Below are positions 23,408 to 32,320 of a stretch of 32,401 nt of DNA, piece after piece. Position numbers and translations under genes: made by a program. The DNA lies in NCBI GenBank assembly GCA_900315095.1, contig OMXS01000029.1:1-32401 (forward strand). Reading direction: 5' to 3'. The stretch is from an uncultured Prevotellaceae bacterium. Its GTDB lineage: Bacteria; Bacteroidota; Bacteroidia; Bacteroidales; Bacteroidaceae. How positions within the stretch are numbered: the stretch's first letter is position 1; the number at the start of each line of letters is the position of its first letter. Below the pieces are notes generated by a model. It did not search any database, had not been told where the DNA came from, and saw nothing but the letters and a program-made list of their open reading frames with translations.

Positions 23408-24292
23408 TCAACCTTGCCTTAGTTGTAAGGGAGTAACGCCAAAGTGCTCTCTAACGTACTTGCTGAAAAATGATGAGTTGGGGAATCCGAGTTGATCGCT
23501 TACTTGCTTAATGCTGAGGTCGGTTTGGCGCAGATAATAGCGGATATCCTCCATCACGTGTTCCGTAATCCACTCGTTGGCCGTCTTGCCTGAGTATTTC
23601 TTGCAGATGACAGAAAGGTATTTCGGCGAGATGCAAAGTTCGCAGGCGTATGATTCTACCGTGCGGTGCTTTACTTTCGTGGTGTGAAGCAAGTCTAGGA
23701 ATCTTTGAAAATGTCCGCTCGCTGCTTTCGTATCAGACGGCTGCCGTACATCATTATTCAGTTGTTGTTGCATTGCTCCGCAGAGTCCAAGCATGGCACA
23801 ACGAACAAGTGACTGGATGACATCAGTACGGAAAGGCATGTCGGGGGCTTTCTCATAGCATAGCCCCAGCATATCGTAGAAATGGGTATAGAAACGGATG
23901 TCTTCATCGTTTAAACTGATAACATGCAGCCGTTGAATGTACATCACCTCATTCCATATGTTCATCTTTTCATGTAGGAAACTCTGAAGTATCTGATGGG
24001 TGAAAAACATTGCCTTGATATTGAAATCGGGACTGACCATAAGGTCGGTTATAACTGTGTTTGCAGGAATAACCGCCACTTGGTTTTGCTTTACCTCAAT
24101 AATCTGCCCGTTCAACTGCCCCTGCACACGTCCGCTAGTGCAAATCGCTATTGCCGTCATTGACACATGAGCCTCGCTGACTACAGCAAATTGTTGAATA
24201 CTATCAACAATGACAATGTCGTCGTCGGAGTATCCCACATTGATAGCTTCATTATTAGTGAGGGTCTGTAGCGTAATTTCTTCTTGCTGCAT
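23408..24292 (-). CDS. AraC-family transcriptional regulator next to the efflux operon
   Basis: 294 residues. An N-terminal cupin-like sensing domain (with QNQVAVIPANTVI) is followed by a C-terminal AraC double HTH: ISPKYLSVICKKYSGKTANEWI and IKQVSDQLGFPNSSFFSKYVREHFGVTPLQLR. The open frame reaches a TTG at 24316, but that lies in the -7 box; the ATG at 24292 gives a normal short leader. It is transcribed away from the RND efflux genes, so it most probably controls them. The paired 11-mer sites between the genes fit that role. Confidence 0.9.
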   Translation of the reverse strand: MQQEEITLQTLTNNEAINVGYSDDDIVIVDSIQQFAVVSEAHVSMTAIAICTSGRVQGQLNGQIIEVKQNQVAVIPANTVITDLMVSPDFNIKAMFFTHQILQSFLHEKMNIWNEVMYIQRLHVISLNDEDIRFYTHFYDMLGLCYEKAPDMPFRTDVIQSLVRCAMLGLCGAMQQQLNNDVRQPSDTKAASGHFQRFLDLLHTTKVKHRTVESYACELCISPKYLSVICKKYSGKTANEWITEHVMEDIRYYLRQTDLSIKQVSDQLGFPNSSFFSKYVREHFGVTPLQLRQG

Positions 24293-24313
24293 GTGAATGT
24301 TTGATTTTGGATG

Positions 24314-24321
24314 CAAAGGTA
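24314..24321 (-). promoter_or_regulatory. -7 box (TACCTTTG) of the AraC regulator gene
   Basis: Minus-strand TACCTTTG matches TAnnTTTG; transcription would start near 24307. There is no TTTG at -33; the AAATAGAACAT element occupies that position instead. Confidence 0.55.
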
Positions 24322-24341
24322 AGTGTTTTTGATTAAATACG

Positions 24342-24352
24342 ATGTTCTATTT
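24342..24352 (-). promoter_or_regulatory. Candidate AraC operator, left site (AAATAGAACAT on minus strand)
   Basis: ATGTTCTATTT on the plus strand. Read on the minus strand, AAATAGAACAT ends 20 nt before the -7 box of the regulator gene. An exact inverted copy lies at 24409-24419. Confidence 0.6.
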
Positions 24353-24408
24353 AGGATATTTTATGTTACATATCACTCTTTATGGTAGAAATAGCAGTAT
24401 AATAGTAC

Positions 24409-24419
24409 AAATAGAACAT
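24409..24419 (+). promoter_or_regulatory. Candidate AraC operator, right site (AAATAGAACAT)
   Basis: Exact inverse of 24342-24352. It ends 21 nt before the -7 box of the efflux operon, again taking the -33 position. AAATAG also occurs exactly 20 bp upstream (24389-24394), suggesting a direct-repeat half-site two helical turns away. Confidence 0.6.
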
Positions 24420-24440
24420 TAAAATTCGCATTTATTCCAC

Positions 24441-24448
24441 TATTTTTG
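24441..24448 (+). promoter_or_regulatory. -7 box (TATTTTTG) of the RND efflux operon
   Basis: TATTTTTG matches TAnnTTTG; the start would be near 24455, 15 nt before the ATG at 24470. The -33 TTTG is absent, as expected for an activator-dependent promoter. Confidence 0.6.
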
Positions 24449-24469
24449 CACTAAAAATCATAAGTAATA

Positions 24470-25504
24470 ATGAAAAGAAGTGTTTTAGGACTATTGGTCA
24501 TCATTGCTCTGTATAGTTGTAGCGAGAAGAATACGAGTAAAGTCAAGGCGCCAATACGAGTGGTTACAGAAGTGGTTCATGCCACTAATGGAGAAAATGG
24601 GCAAACCTATGTGGGTATTGTAGAAGAGCGTGAGGCTACTGCAGTAAGCTTTACTGGAATGGGTGTAGTGAAGCGTTTGTATGTAAGGGAGGGCCAGGTC
24701 GTCAGACGCGGACAACTCATTGCAGAAATGGATGACACCCAGGCCCGTAACATACTCAGCGGTGCTGAGGCACAGATGACTCAAGCCAATGATGCCTTAC
24801 ATCGTTACCAGATGCTCCACGATAATGGTTCGCTGCCTGAAGTGCAATGGGTTGAGATTCAAAGTAAGGTGGCCCAAGCTAAATCGCAACTGGAGGTGGC
24901 CAAAAAGAATCTTGCAGATTGCAGGTTGGTGGCTCCTGTTAACGGCATTGTCGGCAAGAAGATGATTGGAGCTGGTGAGACTGCTTTGCCATCTCAGGCC
25001 GTGGTGAGTATCCTTGACATTAGTATTGTTAAGGTGAAGGTGGCTGTTCCCGAGTCTGAAGTGAGCGGTATTAGTGCTAATACGCCTTCATATATAAAGG
25101 TTGAAGCCATTGACAGGAGTTTTGCAGGAGGTAAGATAGAAAAAGGTGTAGTGGCCGATGCCTTGACACATACCTACGATGTTCGCATCAATGTTGTAAA
25201 TAGCGAGCGTAACCTGTTACCGGGAATGGTAGCCAGCGTGCGTTTTGAAAGTCATGCCATCCCCCCATCTTTAAAAGACGAGGGAAGTATTTATACCGTG
25301 CCAGTTGCATCTGTCCAACGCAATGCCAATGGCGGTTTGTTCGTATGGACAATAGCTAAAGACAGTACTGCTCATCGTACCGATGTGAGCATCGGTGATA
25401 CAAAAGGCAACCGTGTGATATTGAAGAGTGGCGTCAGCGAAAATCAACGTGTCATCACCGAGGGTTACCATAAGCTAAGCGAGGGAACGAAAGTGGTGTT
25501 TTAA
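24470..25504 (+). CDS. RND efflux periplasmic adaptor (MFP) lipoprotein
   Basis: 344 residues. A lipoprotein signal ends in LYSC with Cys17. The adaptor layout follows: a beta-barrel/lipoyl half (VKRLYVREGQVVRRGQLIAEMD), an alpha-helical hairpin rich in Gln/Ala (about 95-145), the second lipoyl half (ADCRLVAPVNGIVGKKMIGAGE) and a membrane-proximal C-terminal domain. It links the inner-membrane pump to the outer-membrane channel. First gene of the three-gene efflux operon, 30 nt before the pump gene. Confidence 0.92.
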   Translation: MKRSVLGLLVIIALYSCSEKNTSKVKAPIRVVTEVVHATNGENGQTYVGIVEEREATAVSFTGMGVVKRLYVREGQVVRRGQLIAEMDDTQARNILSGAEAQMTQANDALHRYQMLHDNGSLPEVQWVEIQSKVAQAKSQLEVAKKNLADCRLVAPVNGIVGKKMIGAGETALPSQAVVSILDISIVKVKVAVPESEVSGISANTPSYIKVEAIDRSFAGGKIEKGVVADALTHTYDVRINVVNSERNLLPGMVASVRFESHAIPPSLKDEGSIYTVPVASVQRNANGGLFVWTIAKDSTAHRTDVSIGDTKGNRVILKSGVSENQRVITEGYHKLSEGTKVVF

Positions 25505-25534
25505 TAGACAGTTGTATAATTGAGAATTGACAAT

Positions 25535-28500
25535 ATGAAGCGAAAGATGTCATGGCTCAAATGGCCATTAGAGCATTACTCAATATCATTGCTCATCATA
25601 GGAATATTGTTTGTGCTGGGCATTTATGGCATGTATATCATGCCGAAGGATGAATTCCCCCATGCCACCATCCGTCAGGGTGTGGTGGTGGCTGTCTATC
25701 CCGGAGCCACTAGCGAAGAGATAGAACAGCAGGTGGCTCTTCCATTGGAACGTTACCTATTTACATACGGTGAAGTGAAGCGTTCCAAGACTACAACGAC
25801 GTCTCAAAATGGCTTGTGTGTCGCCATGGTTGAACTGAACGACAACGTGAATAATAAGGACGAAGTATGGTCTAAGATAAAGCATGGTCTGAACAGTTTT
25901 AAGTCGCAGTTGCCGGCAGGTGTAATTGCCATCATGGTCAACGATGATTTCGGCAACACGTCCGCATTGCTGATTGCTATCGAGAGCAGCCAGCGCAGCT
26001 ACCGTGAACTGAAGAAGTACAGCGACGACCTATCTGATCGCTTACGTCATATTCCGTCGGTGGCCAATGTGAAGATATTCGGTGAACAGAAGGAGCAGAT
26101 AACGCTCTATGTTGACCGTCAGCGGTTACAGGCCTACGGCATTGGTCAACAGGTCCTTTTCTCTCACTTACAGGCTCAGGGCATTACTACCATGAGTGGT
26201 AGCATCAGCGACAAAGACCAGCAGGTGCCCATACATATTGAACCTACGGAGAACAGTCTTGAGGAAATAGGAAATCAGATTATCTTCAGCGACCCTGCTA
26301 CTGGCAAGGTGGCACGTGTGCGCGATGTGGCTCGTGTGGTTCGTGAATACGACAGCAATGCCAGTCGTATAGAGCAAGACGGACACCCTTGCATATTGCT
26401 TTCGATGGAGATGACGGCAGGCAACAATGTGGTGATTTATGGCGAGGAGGTGGACAATGTGTTGCAGAAATTTCGCGAAGACGAACTGCCCGACGATGTC
26501 AACATTACCCGCATCGCTGACAAACCCAAAGTGGTTGCCATGAGTGTAAGTTCGTTCTTGCGCGACCTTCTCATATCGATGGCCATTATCATCTTGGTCA
26601 TGATGGTGTTATTCCCCATTCGCTCGGCTATTGTAGCTGCCATCACTATACCGTTGAGCACGTTTGTATCAGTTGCAATCATGTATATGATAGGCATCGA
26701 ACTCAACATCGTCACACTAGCAGCACTAATCGTTGTGCTGGGTATGATAGTCGATAATAGCATCGTGGTCATCGATGGATATTTGGAATATCTAGGCAAG
26801 GGCTATGAACCAAATAAGGCTGCCATAGAGAGTGCACGCCAGTACTTCATGCCAATGATGCTGGCAACAATTTGTATCTGTGCCATTTTCTATCCATTCC
26901 TGCTTACTTTTAAGGGCATGTTTTATGATGCCATGAAGGACTTCCCGTTGACCATTACCATAAACCTCATGGTGTCGCTCTTTCTGGCAGTAACCGTAAT
27001 CCCTTTCTTAGAGGTTCGCATCATTAAGCCTAACAAAGTGACTACGGGCGGAAATAAAATCACTCAGTTCGTACAGCGCACATATAACAAAGTGCTCGAT
27101 TGGACATTCGGTCATCCGTGGATGACTATCGGTGGCGGTATGGGTGTCATAGTGCTGTCAACACTCATAATGCCCTCGCTGAAGATTCGCCTATTTCCTT
27201 ATGCCGACCGCAACCAGTTTGCCGTAGAGATTTTCTTGCCTGACGGCAAGGGACTCTCTGAGACTGAGGCCGTGTCTGACTCCGTGTATAGAGTGCTTCG
27301 TCTTGATGAGCGAATCACAGGTGTAACGAGTTTCATTGGTTGTTCGTCTCCCCGTTTCATGGATGCTTATGCACCACAGATGGCAGGCAATAATTTCGCA
27401 CAGTTTATCGTTAACACTACGTCGGATAAGGCCACATTGGATTTGCTTGCCGAATACCAACCTCGTTTGAGCGAGGCTTTTCCTAATGCCTATGTAAAGT
27501 TCAAGAGACTTGACTATTTGTCCGTTCCCGAATTGGAATACCGTTTCTATGGTGAAAATCTTGACTCGTTGCATGTGGTGGCTGAACGTCTTATGGACCT
27601 CATGCGTAAAATGCCTGAACTAGAGTGGGTGCATACCGACTTTATGCAACCTTATCCTATTATTAATGTAGAACTTGATCCTGTAGCCTCGTCACAGTTG
27701 GGCATCACTCGCTCTACAGCTGCTTTGGCAATCAGTTCCACAACGAGTGACCTGCGCATAGGGCAAATGTGGGAAGGTGACTATGAACTGCCCATTGTGG
27801 TAAAGGACAATAGCGATATGACCTACTCTGATATCCAGAATCTTGGTATTGCTACCCCTGTCAGTATGTTATCTGGTGGTCTTAACTCCACCAACAATAC
27901 TGTACCATTGCGACAAGTTGCACATGTCTGTCCAAAATGGTCTGAGAGTCGTATCATCCATCGTTCAGGCGAACGTTGCATCACAGTTACTGCACAATTC
28001 GCCCAAGGAGTTTATACAAGTCCTATTGAAAAACGTATTGTAAAGATGATGCAAGAAATCGAGTTGCCACAAGGTGTGCGTTGTGAGGTAGGTGGCGAGA
28101 TAGAATATGGCGACGAAGCATTACCTCAAATCTTTGGAGGCATCAGCATCGCTATGCTCATAGTGTTCTTCTTCTTACTTTTCAACTTTAAGAAATATGG
28201 CATCACAACCGTGTGCATGGCAGCCCTTGCTCTGATGATTCCTGGTGCGCTCATCGGATTGGGCATGATGAACCGTGCACTTGGATTGACATCCATATTC
28301 GGACTTATTACGCTGATGGGTATGATAATGCGTAATGAGATTCTTATCTTTGAGCATGCCATTGACCTCATAAAAAAGTATGTGGCCGAAAATGGAGATT
28401 GGAACGTTGATCGCAATGCATATAATAGAGCAGTTCGACAAGCTGCCTATGATGCTGGCAAACGCCGCATGGTACCTATCTTCCTCACCACCGCCACGAC

Positions 28501-28645
28501 TGCTGTTGGCGTAGTGCCTATGATTATTGCCCAGTCGTCATTCTGGATGCCTGTGGGAGTTACCATTTTTGCAGGTGGAATCGGTTCACTTGTCATGGTT
28601 GTTACCATGCTCCCAGTTGTTTATTGGAAAGTATCTACAAAATAA
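25535..28645 (+). CDS. RND-family efflux pump, inner-membrane permease
   Basis: 1036 residues with the 12-helix, two-large-loop RND architecture. TM1 is near 13-33 (SLLIIGILFVLGIYGMYIM); the helix cluster 340-480 and its repeat near 860-1030 are clear. In the TM4 relay motif GMIVDNSIVVID, Asp407 is kept but the second acid of AcrB is Asn408; in TM10, GMIMRNEILIFEHA has Arg933 where AcrB has Lys940. This fits a non-AcrB RND subgroup that still uses proton motive force. The open frame starts at a TTG (25520), but the ATG at 25535 is the natural start. Substrates unknown; the AraC neighbour suggests inducible drug, bile or peptide efflux (inference). Confidence 0.93.
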   Translation: MKRKMSWLKWPLEHYSISLLIIGILFVLGIYGMYIMPKDEFPHATIRQGVVVAVYPGATSEEIEQQVALPLERYLFTYGEVKRSKTTTTSQNGLCVAMVELNDNVNNKDEVWSKIKHGLNSFKSQLPAGVIAIMVNDDFGNTSALLIAIESSQRSYRELKKYSDDLSDRLRHIPSVANVKIFGEQKEQITLYVDRQRLQAYGIGQQVLFSHLQAQGITTMSGSISDKDQQVPIHIEPTENSLEEIGNQIIFSDPATGKVARVRDVARVVREYDSNASRIEQDGHPCILLSMEMTAGNNVVIYGEEVDNVLQKFREDELPDDVNITRIADKPKVVAMSVSSFLRDLLISMAIIILVMMVLFPIRSAIVAAITIPLSTFVSVAIMYMIGIELNIVTLAALIVVLGMIVDNSIVVIDGYLEYLGKGYEPNKAAIESARQYFMPMMLATICICAIFYPFLLTFKGMFYDAMKDFPLTITINLMVSLFLAVTVIPFLEVRIIKPNKVTTGGNKITQFVQRTYNKVLDWTFGHPWMTIGGGMGVIVLSTLIMPSLKIRLFPYADRNQFAVEIFLPDGKGLSETEAVSDSVYRVLRLDERITGVTSFIGCSSPRFMDAYAPQMAGNNFAQFIVNTTSDKATLDLLAEYQPRLSEAFPNAYVKFKRLDYLSVPELEYRFYGENLDSLHVVAERLMDLMRKMPELEWVHTDFMQPYPIINVELDPVASSQLGITRSTAALAISSTTSDLRIGQMWEGDYELPIVVKDNSDMTYSDIQNLGIATPVSMLSGGLNSTNNTVPLRQVAHVCPKWSESRIIHRSGERCITVTAQFAQGVYTSPIEKRIVKMMQEIELPQGVRCEVGGEIEYGDEALPQIFGGISIAMLIVFFFLLFNFKKYGITTVCMAALALMIPGALIGLGMMNRALGLTSIFGLITLMGMIMRNEILIFEHAIDLIKKYVAENGDWNVDRNAYNRAVRQAAYDAGKRRMVPIFLTTATTAVGVVPMIIAQSSFWMPVGVTIFAGGIGSLVMVVTMLPVVYWKVSTK

Positions 28646-28648
28646 AGT

Positions 28649-30022
28649 ATGAAAAAAAGTATTATTATAGTAATTGCAGCGGTTTGCCTCCCTTTGTCAG
28701 CACAGGTGGCAAGTCCACTCCATCAAAGGGATGAACAGGGGGAGATATTGTCACTTCAGCAGATTCTCGACTCCGCACGTAAGAATAATATTGCTATTCG
28801 CCATGCGCAACAGAGTATAGATGCTGCTGTGGAGCAGCGCAAGGAAGCATTTACAAAGTATTTTCCGAATGTCAGCGGTACAGGATTGTGGTTCAATGCC
28901 AATAAAGGTATGGCAGAGATTACAATCAACCCCTCAGAAGTAATACCTTCGTCGTTGGCATCCACGATTACTGCTCATTTGCCCGCCGAGGCCTTGGCTG
29001 CATTGGCCAGTCCCATCAGCGTCTCGATGATGAAGAACGGTGCCATCGCAGGTATTACAGCCATACAGCCAGTATATTCAGGTGGGCAAATTGTAAATGG
29101 CAACCGTTTGGCTAAGGTTGGTGAGGATGTTGCCCGTTTACAACTGCAACTCTCTGAAAACGAAGTGGAGAGGACTGCCGAACAATATTTCTGGCAAATC
29201 GTCTCTCTTCAAGAAAAGATAAAGACTGTTGCTGCAGTTGAAACCATGCTGTCAGATATTCATAGGGATGTTGATGTGGCGGTACGTGCAGGCTTGATTC
29301 TTCGCAATGACCTCCTACAAGTGCAACTGCGTCAGAACGAAGTGGAGAGTCAGAAGCTGAAACTACATAACGGCATCAGCATCGTCAAACAACTGTTGGC
29401 TCAATATTGCGGACTTCGCGACACCACCTTCGTACTGTCAGTAGATCATGATGCTGTTCCCGACCTTCCTGTCAGGCAAAATTACGGACAAGCATTGCTC
29501 AGCACTCCCGAATATCAGCTATTGGACAAACAAGTTGAAGTTGCAAAATTACAAAAGCATATTGCAGTTGGTCAAAATCTGCCAACAGTTGCAGTCGGTG
29601 CTGGTTACAACTATCATAACATGCTAGACAACAACCGTACCTTTGGAATGATATTTGCAACCGTCAGCGTTCCTATATCCGACTGGTGGGGTGGTTCCCA
29701 TGCCATCAAGCGCAAGAAGATAGCGTGCCAACAGGCACAGGAGCAACTTGCCGATAATGCCCAACTGCTTACTATTCGCATGCAGAATGCTTGGAACAAC
29801 GTAGTGGAAGCCCGTCAGCAACTTGATATAGCTCAACGCAGCATTGAACAAGCCGATGAGAATTTGCGCATACATCGCGACTACTACCGTGCTGGCACAT
29901 GCAAGATGGCTGACCTGCTTGAAGCGCAACTGTTCTATCAGCAGGCATGCGACAAACGTACCGATGCCTATGCTGACCTGCAAAACAAACTCTTGGAATA
30001 CAAACAATCTGTTGGGCAATAG
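28649..30022 (+). CDS. TolC-like outer-membrane efflux channel
   Basis: 457 residues. The signal peptide MKKSIIIVIAAVCLPLSA is followed by Q. Two repeats of the outer membrane factor fold are visible: SLQQILDSARKNNIAIRHAQQSIDAA with the beta-strand segment near FPNVSGTGLWFN, and later LDKQVEVAKLQKHIAVGQNLPTVAVGAGYNY with long coiled coils. It would form the trimeric exit duct of the efflux pump. It starts 3 nt after the pump stop, so the three genes make a complete tripartite system. Confidence 0.93.
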   Translation: MKKSIIIVIAAVCLPLSAQVASPLHQRDEQGEILSLQQILDSARKNNIAIRHAQQSIDAAVEQRKEAFTKYFPNVSGTGLWFNANKGMAEITINPSEVIPSSLASTITAHLPAEALAALASPISVSMMKNGAIAGITAIQPVYSGGQIVNGNRLAKVGEDVARLQLQLSENEVERTAEQYFWQIVSLQEKIKTVAAVETMLSDIHRDVDVAVRAGLILRNDLLQVQLRQNEVESQKLKLHNGISIVKQLLAQYCGLRDTTFVLSVDHDAVPDLPVRQNYGQALLSTPEYQLLDKQVEVAKLQKHIAVGQNLPTVAVGAGYNYHNMLDNNRTFGMIFATVSVPISDWWGGSHAIKRKKIACQQAQEQLADNAQLLTIRMQNAWNNVVEARQQLDIAQRSIEQADENLRIHRDYYRAGTCKMADLLEAQLFYQQACDKRTDAYADLQNKLLEYKQSVGQ

Positions 30023-30085
30023 TGATAATCATACCTTTGATTCAAATTCAAATCAGGTATCCTAGTATCATTTGCATTAATATCA

Positions 30086-30130
30086 TTCTCACTTGTATTT
30101 CCTGAGGAAATCAGGAGATACAAGTGAGAA
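30086..30130 (+). terminator. 20-bp hairpin after the efflux operon
   Basis: TTCTCACTTGTATTTCCTGA (30086-30105) pairs with 30111-30130 over a GGAAA loop, with one G-T wobble. It lies 64 nt after the last efflux gene and before the converging ald gene. No immediate T-run; TTTTT occurs about 10 nt later. Very stable, so probably a bidirectional terminator. Confidence 0.6.
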
Positions 30131-30247
30131 AACTAAGGAGTGTTTTTAGAATCATTAAACCGTATGCTTTGAAATGCCCAACAAATGTCATGTTGACAGT
30201 TCCTCGCCCCAGAAGTGAAAGATACGTTAGTATTATGGTTAATTGCT

Positions 30248-31357
30248 TTAATTCAAATCAATGTGCTCGTAAGGGAGTCCGAAGACGTCGGCAACGGCCT
30301 TATATACCACTTTTCCTTCAACTATGTTCAGACCTTTCATCAAGGCTGCATCATCACGGCATGCCTTTTGCCAACCCTTATCTGCCAGCGCAATGGCATA
30401 TTTCAACGTGGCGTTTGTGAGGGCGATGGTTGATGTGTTGGGCACAGCGCCAGGTATGTTTGCAACACAATAGTGAACGATGCCATCAACCTCATATACA
30501 GGCTCACTATGAGTAGTGGGGTGGGAGGTCTCGAAACACCCACCTTGATCTATAGCTACATCAACAAGAACTGTTCCTGGCTCCATTAGTTTCAACATGT
30601 CGCGTGTTATTAGATGAGGAGTCTTGTCACCAGGTACAAGCACAGAACCGATTATTATGTCAACAGATGGCAGTTCCTTGCGGATGTTGTGTTCATTTGA
30701 ATATAGAGTGCGCACGTTAGGCGGCAGCTCGTTGCCCAACTGACGAAGTCGAGGAAGCGAGATGTCGGTAATGGTTACCTGAGCGCCAAGACCTGCAGCC
30801 ATGCGAGCAGCAGCCTCTCCAACGATACCGCCGCCTAGCACCAGCACATTAGCAGGGCGTACACCAGGAACACCACTTATCAGCTTGCCTTTGCCACCCT
30901 TTGTCTTTTGCAGATAATAAGCACCATTTAGTGTGGCCATTCTGCCTGCAACCTCACTCATCGGTATTAGAAGTGGCAAAGCACCATTGTCCAGTTGCAC
31001 GGTCTCGTATGCTAGACAAACGGCGCCGCTCTTCAGCATGGCATCGGTTAGTTCCTTCTCGCATGCGAAGTGGAAATAGGTGAACACAAGTTGCCCTTTT
31101 CTCACCAATGGATATTCTGGTTCTATTGGTTCCTTCACTTTCACTATCATCTCTGCCTCGCGATAGACATCCTCGATGGCAGGGAGAATTTCGGCTCCCA
31201 CTTTTGTGTAGTCTTCGTCACAGAAACCGCTGCCCATTCCAGCAGTACTTTGCACAAACACCTTATGCCCATGCCTTACCAGTTCGCCAACGCCCGCAGG
31301 AGTCATGCCCACACGGTTTTCGTTGTTCTTAATCTCTTTTGGTATGCCTATTCTCAT
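30248..31357 (-). CDS. ald: Alanine dehydrogenase
   Basis: 369 residues, NAD-dependent oxidative deamination of L-alanine to pyruvate and ammonia. From MRIGIPKEIKNNENRVGMTP the key residues fall at the family numbering: Lys75 (VKVKEP), His96 (YFHFA), Rossmann loop GGGIVG 175-180 with Asp198, and Asp270 (VDVAIDQGG). Length is typical (~370). The frame is open to an ATG at 31441, but the extra 28 residues (MASADTTYEYF..) match nothing in the family, so 31357 is chosen. No convincing promoter is directly upstream; a promoter and terminator-like leader lie at 31469-31574. Confidence 0.95.
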   Translation of the reverse strand: MRIGIPKEIKNNENRVGMTPAGVGELVRHGHKVFVQSTAGMGSGFCDEDYTKVGAEILPAIEDVYREAEMIVKVKEPIEPEYPLVRKGQLVFTYFHFACEKELTDAMLKSGAVCLAYETVQLDNGALPLLIPMSEVAGRMATLNGAYYLQKTKGGKGKLISGVPGVRPANVLVLGGGIVGEAAARMAAGLGAQVTITDISLPRLRQLGNELPPNVRTLYSNEHNIRKELPSVDIIIGSVLVPGDKTPHLITRDMLKLMEPGTVLVDVAIDQGGCFETSHPTTHSEPVYEVDGIVHYCVANIPGAVPNTSTIALTNATLKYAIALADKGWQKACRDDAALMKGLNIVEGKVVYKAVADVFGLPYEHIDLN

Positions 31358-31468
31358 AATATTTAAATTTATGTGGTTAATTAATAGTTTTCGGTCGTAA
31401 AGATACAAAAAATATTCATAGGTTGTATCAGCAGAAGCCATTTTTTTTCATCTTGATTGTTACTAAAC

Positions 31469-31500
31469 AAAAAAAAATTGATTGTCTCACGACAATCAAT
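31469..31500 (-). terminator. Strong minus-strand intrinsic terminator upstream of ald
   Basis: ATTGATTGT (31477-31485) pairs perfectly with ACAATCAAT (31492-31500) across a 6-nt loop. On the minus strand it is followed by eight more T's (A-run 31469-31476). It ends a short transcript from the promoter at 31544-31574, or terminates read-through from the DUF3256 gene, or attenuates ald. Confidence 0.8.
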
Positions 31501-31543
31501 CCTTTAATAACCTTAATAATCTAATACCATGAAAAACACGTTG

Positions 31544-31574
31544 CAAAATTACTCATAAAAAATTAATATGCAAG
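31544..31574 (-). promoter_or_regulatory. Minus-strand promoter between the DUF3256 gene and ald (CTTG-N19-TAATTTTG)
   Basis: On the minus strand TAATTTTG (31551-31544) matches TAnnTTTG, with CTTG (31574-31571) 19 nt upstream, one mismatch to TTTG. The start would be near 31537, about 40 nt before the terminator hairpin and 180 nt before ald. Confidence 0.5.
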
Positions 31575-31600
31575 CATTTAGGATTTCAACAGCGTCGGAT

Positions 31601-32245
31601 TTAACATTCTATAAATGTTTGTCCGTTCCATTTAAACTTCCTTTGCTTAAATATTGCATTAATATTTAGTAATTCTGCTTTTGGTATAAGTGGATGACTT
31701 AATGATAAAGTCAGTACTGGCTCATTAGCAGACACTTCCGCAGAAATCATTACAGGGTCAATCATAGAAACCAGTTCGTTGTAACGTTCTTGAGATATTG
31801 TGTCTGGGCGAATTGTGAATTGACTGGTGAGCAATTTTGCATCATCTGTTACGGGCAAGCCAAATGTGTCCTTAATAGGCTTCCATGAGGAATTAAAAAA
31901 ACTTATTTCGCTCTCAGGTTCTGGAGCGGTAAAAGTCTTAATCAGACAAATAACAAAAGAAGACTCTGTGGGTAACTTCTTTATTTGTAATGTCGTGTTG
32001 CTATTCAACTGCACATGGGCGTAATCGCTTGTTAATGAATCTATTGCGGAACTCCCTTCGAGCATGTTCTTTGAACTTGACTTCATCTTCATCTGGTAAA
32101 AGTCAGCCATCTCCGTTCGCATGTTCATGTCTAAATAGGCAACGATGCTGTCAGGCATCTGAATCCACAAGTCGCGCAAGGACTGGGCGTTAATAGTAAT
32201 CAACGGAGTTGCAAGCAGAGTTGCTATTATAAATAAATACTTCAT
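31601..32245 (-). CDS. DUF3256-family secreted protein
   Basis: 214 residues from the ATG at 32245, giving the signal peptide MKYLFIIATLLATPLITINA then Q. The mature protein has the Bacteroidetes DUF3256 pattern: SLRDLWIQMPDSIVAYLDMNMRTEM at its start (split here as SLRDLWIQMPDS and IVAYLDMNMRTEM), DSLTSDYAHVQLN, and ICLIKTFTAPEPESEISFF. Function unknown; likely periplasmic. Earlier in-frame ATGs exist at 32263 and 32299, but the predicted transcription start near 32272 makes the longer form impossible and leaves only 9 nt before 32263. Confidence 0.85.
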   Translation of the reverse strand: MKYLFIIATLLATPLITINAQSLRDLWIQMPDSIVAYLDMNMRTEMADFYQMKMKSSSKNMLEGSSAIDSLTSDYAHVQLNSNTTLQIKKLPTESSFVICLIKTFTAPEPESEISFFNSSWKPIKDTFGLPVTDDAKLLTSQFTIRPDTISQERYNELVSMIDPVMISAEVSANEPVLTLSLSHPLIPKAELLNINAIFKQRKFKWNGQTFIEC

Positions 32246-32278
32246 TCCAAACGGTTTAATCATTATTATTGCTAAATG

Positions 32279-32310
32279 CAAAAGTACAACATTTTCCATT
32301 TATAAGCAAC
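32279..32310 (-). promoter_or_regulatory. Promoter of the DUF3256 gene (TTG-N20-TACTTTTG)
   Basis: On the minus strand TACTTTTG (32286-32279) matches TAnnTTTG, with GTTG (32310-32307) 20 nt upstream. Start near 32272, 27 nt before the ATG at 32245. Confidence 0.55.
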
Positions 32311-32320
32311 AAAATAGCAT

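Noticed and set aside
30124-30433. Two overlapping plus-strand open frames of 70-100 codons past the efflux operon
   Set aside because: They run into the 3' end of ald on the other strand and start inside a hairpin; no coding character.
31360-31441. Longer N-terminus for alanine dehydrogenase from the ATG at 31441
   Set aside because: The extra 28 residues do not fit the family, and starting at 31357 puts catalytic Lys75, His96 and Asp270 at standard numbering.
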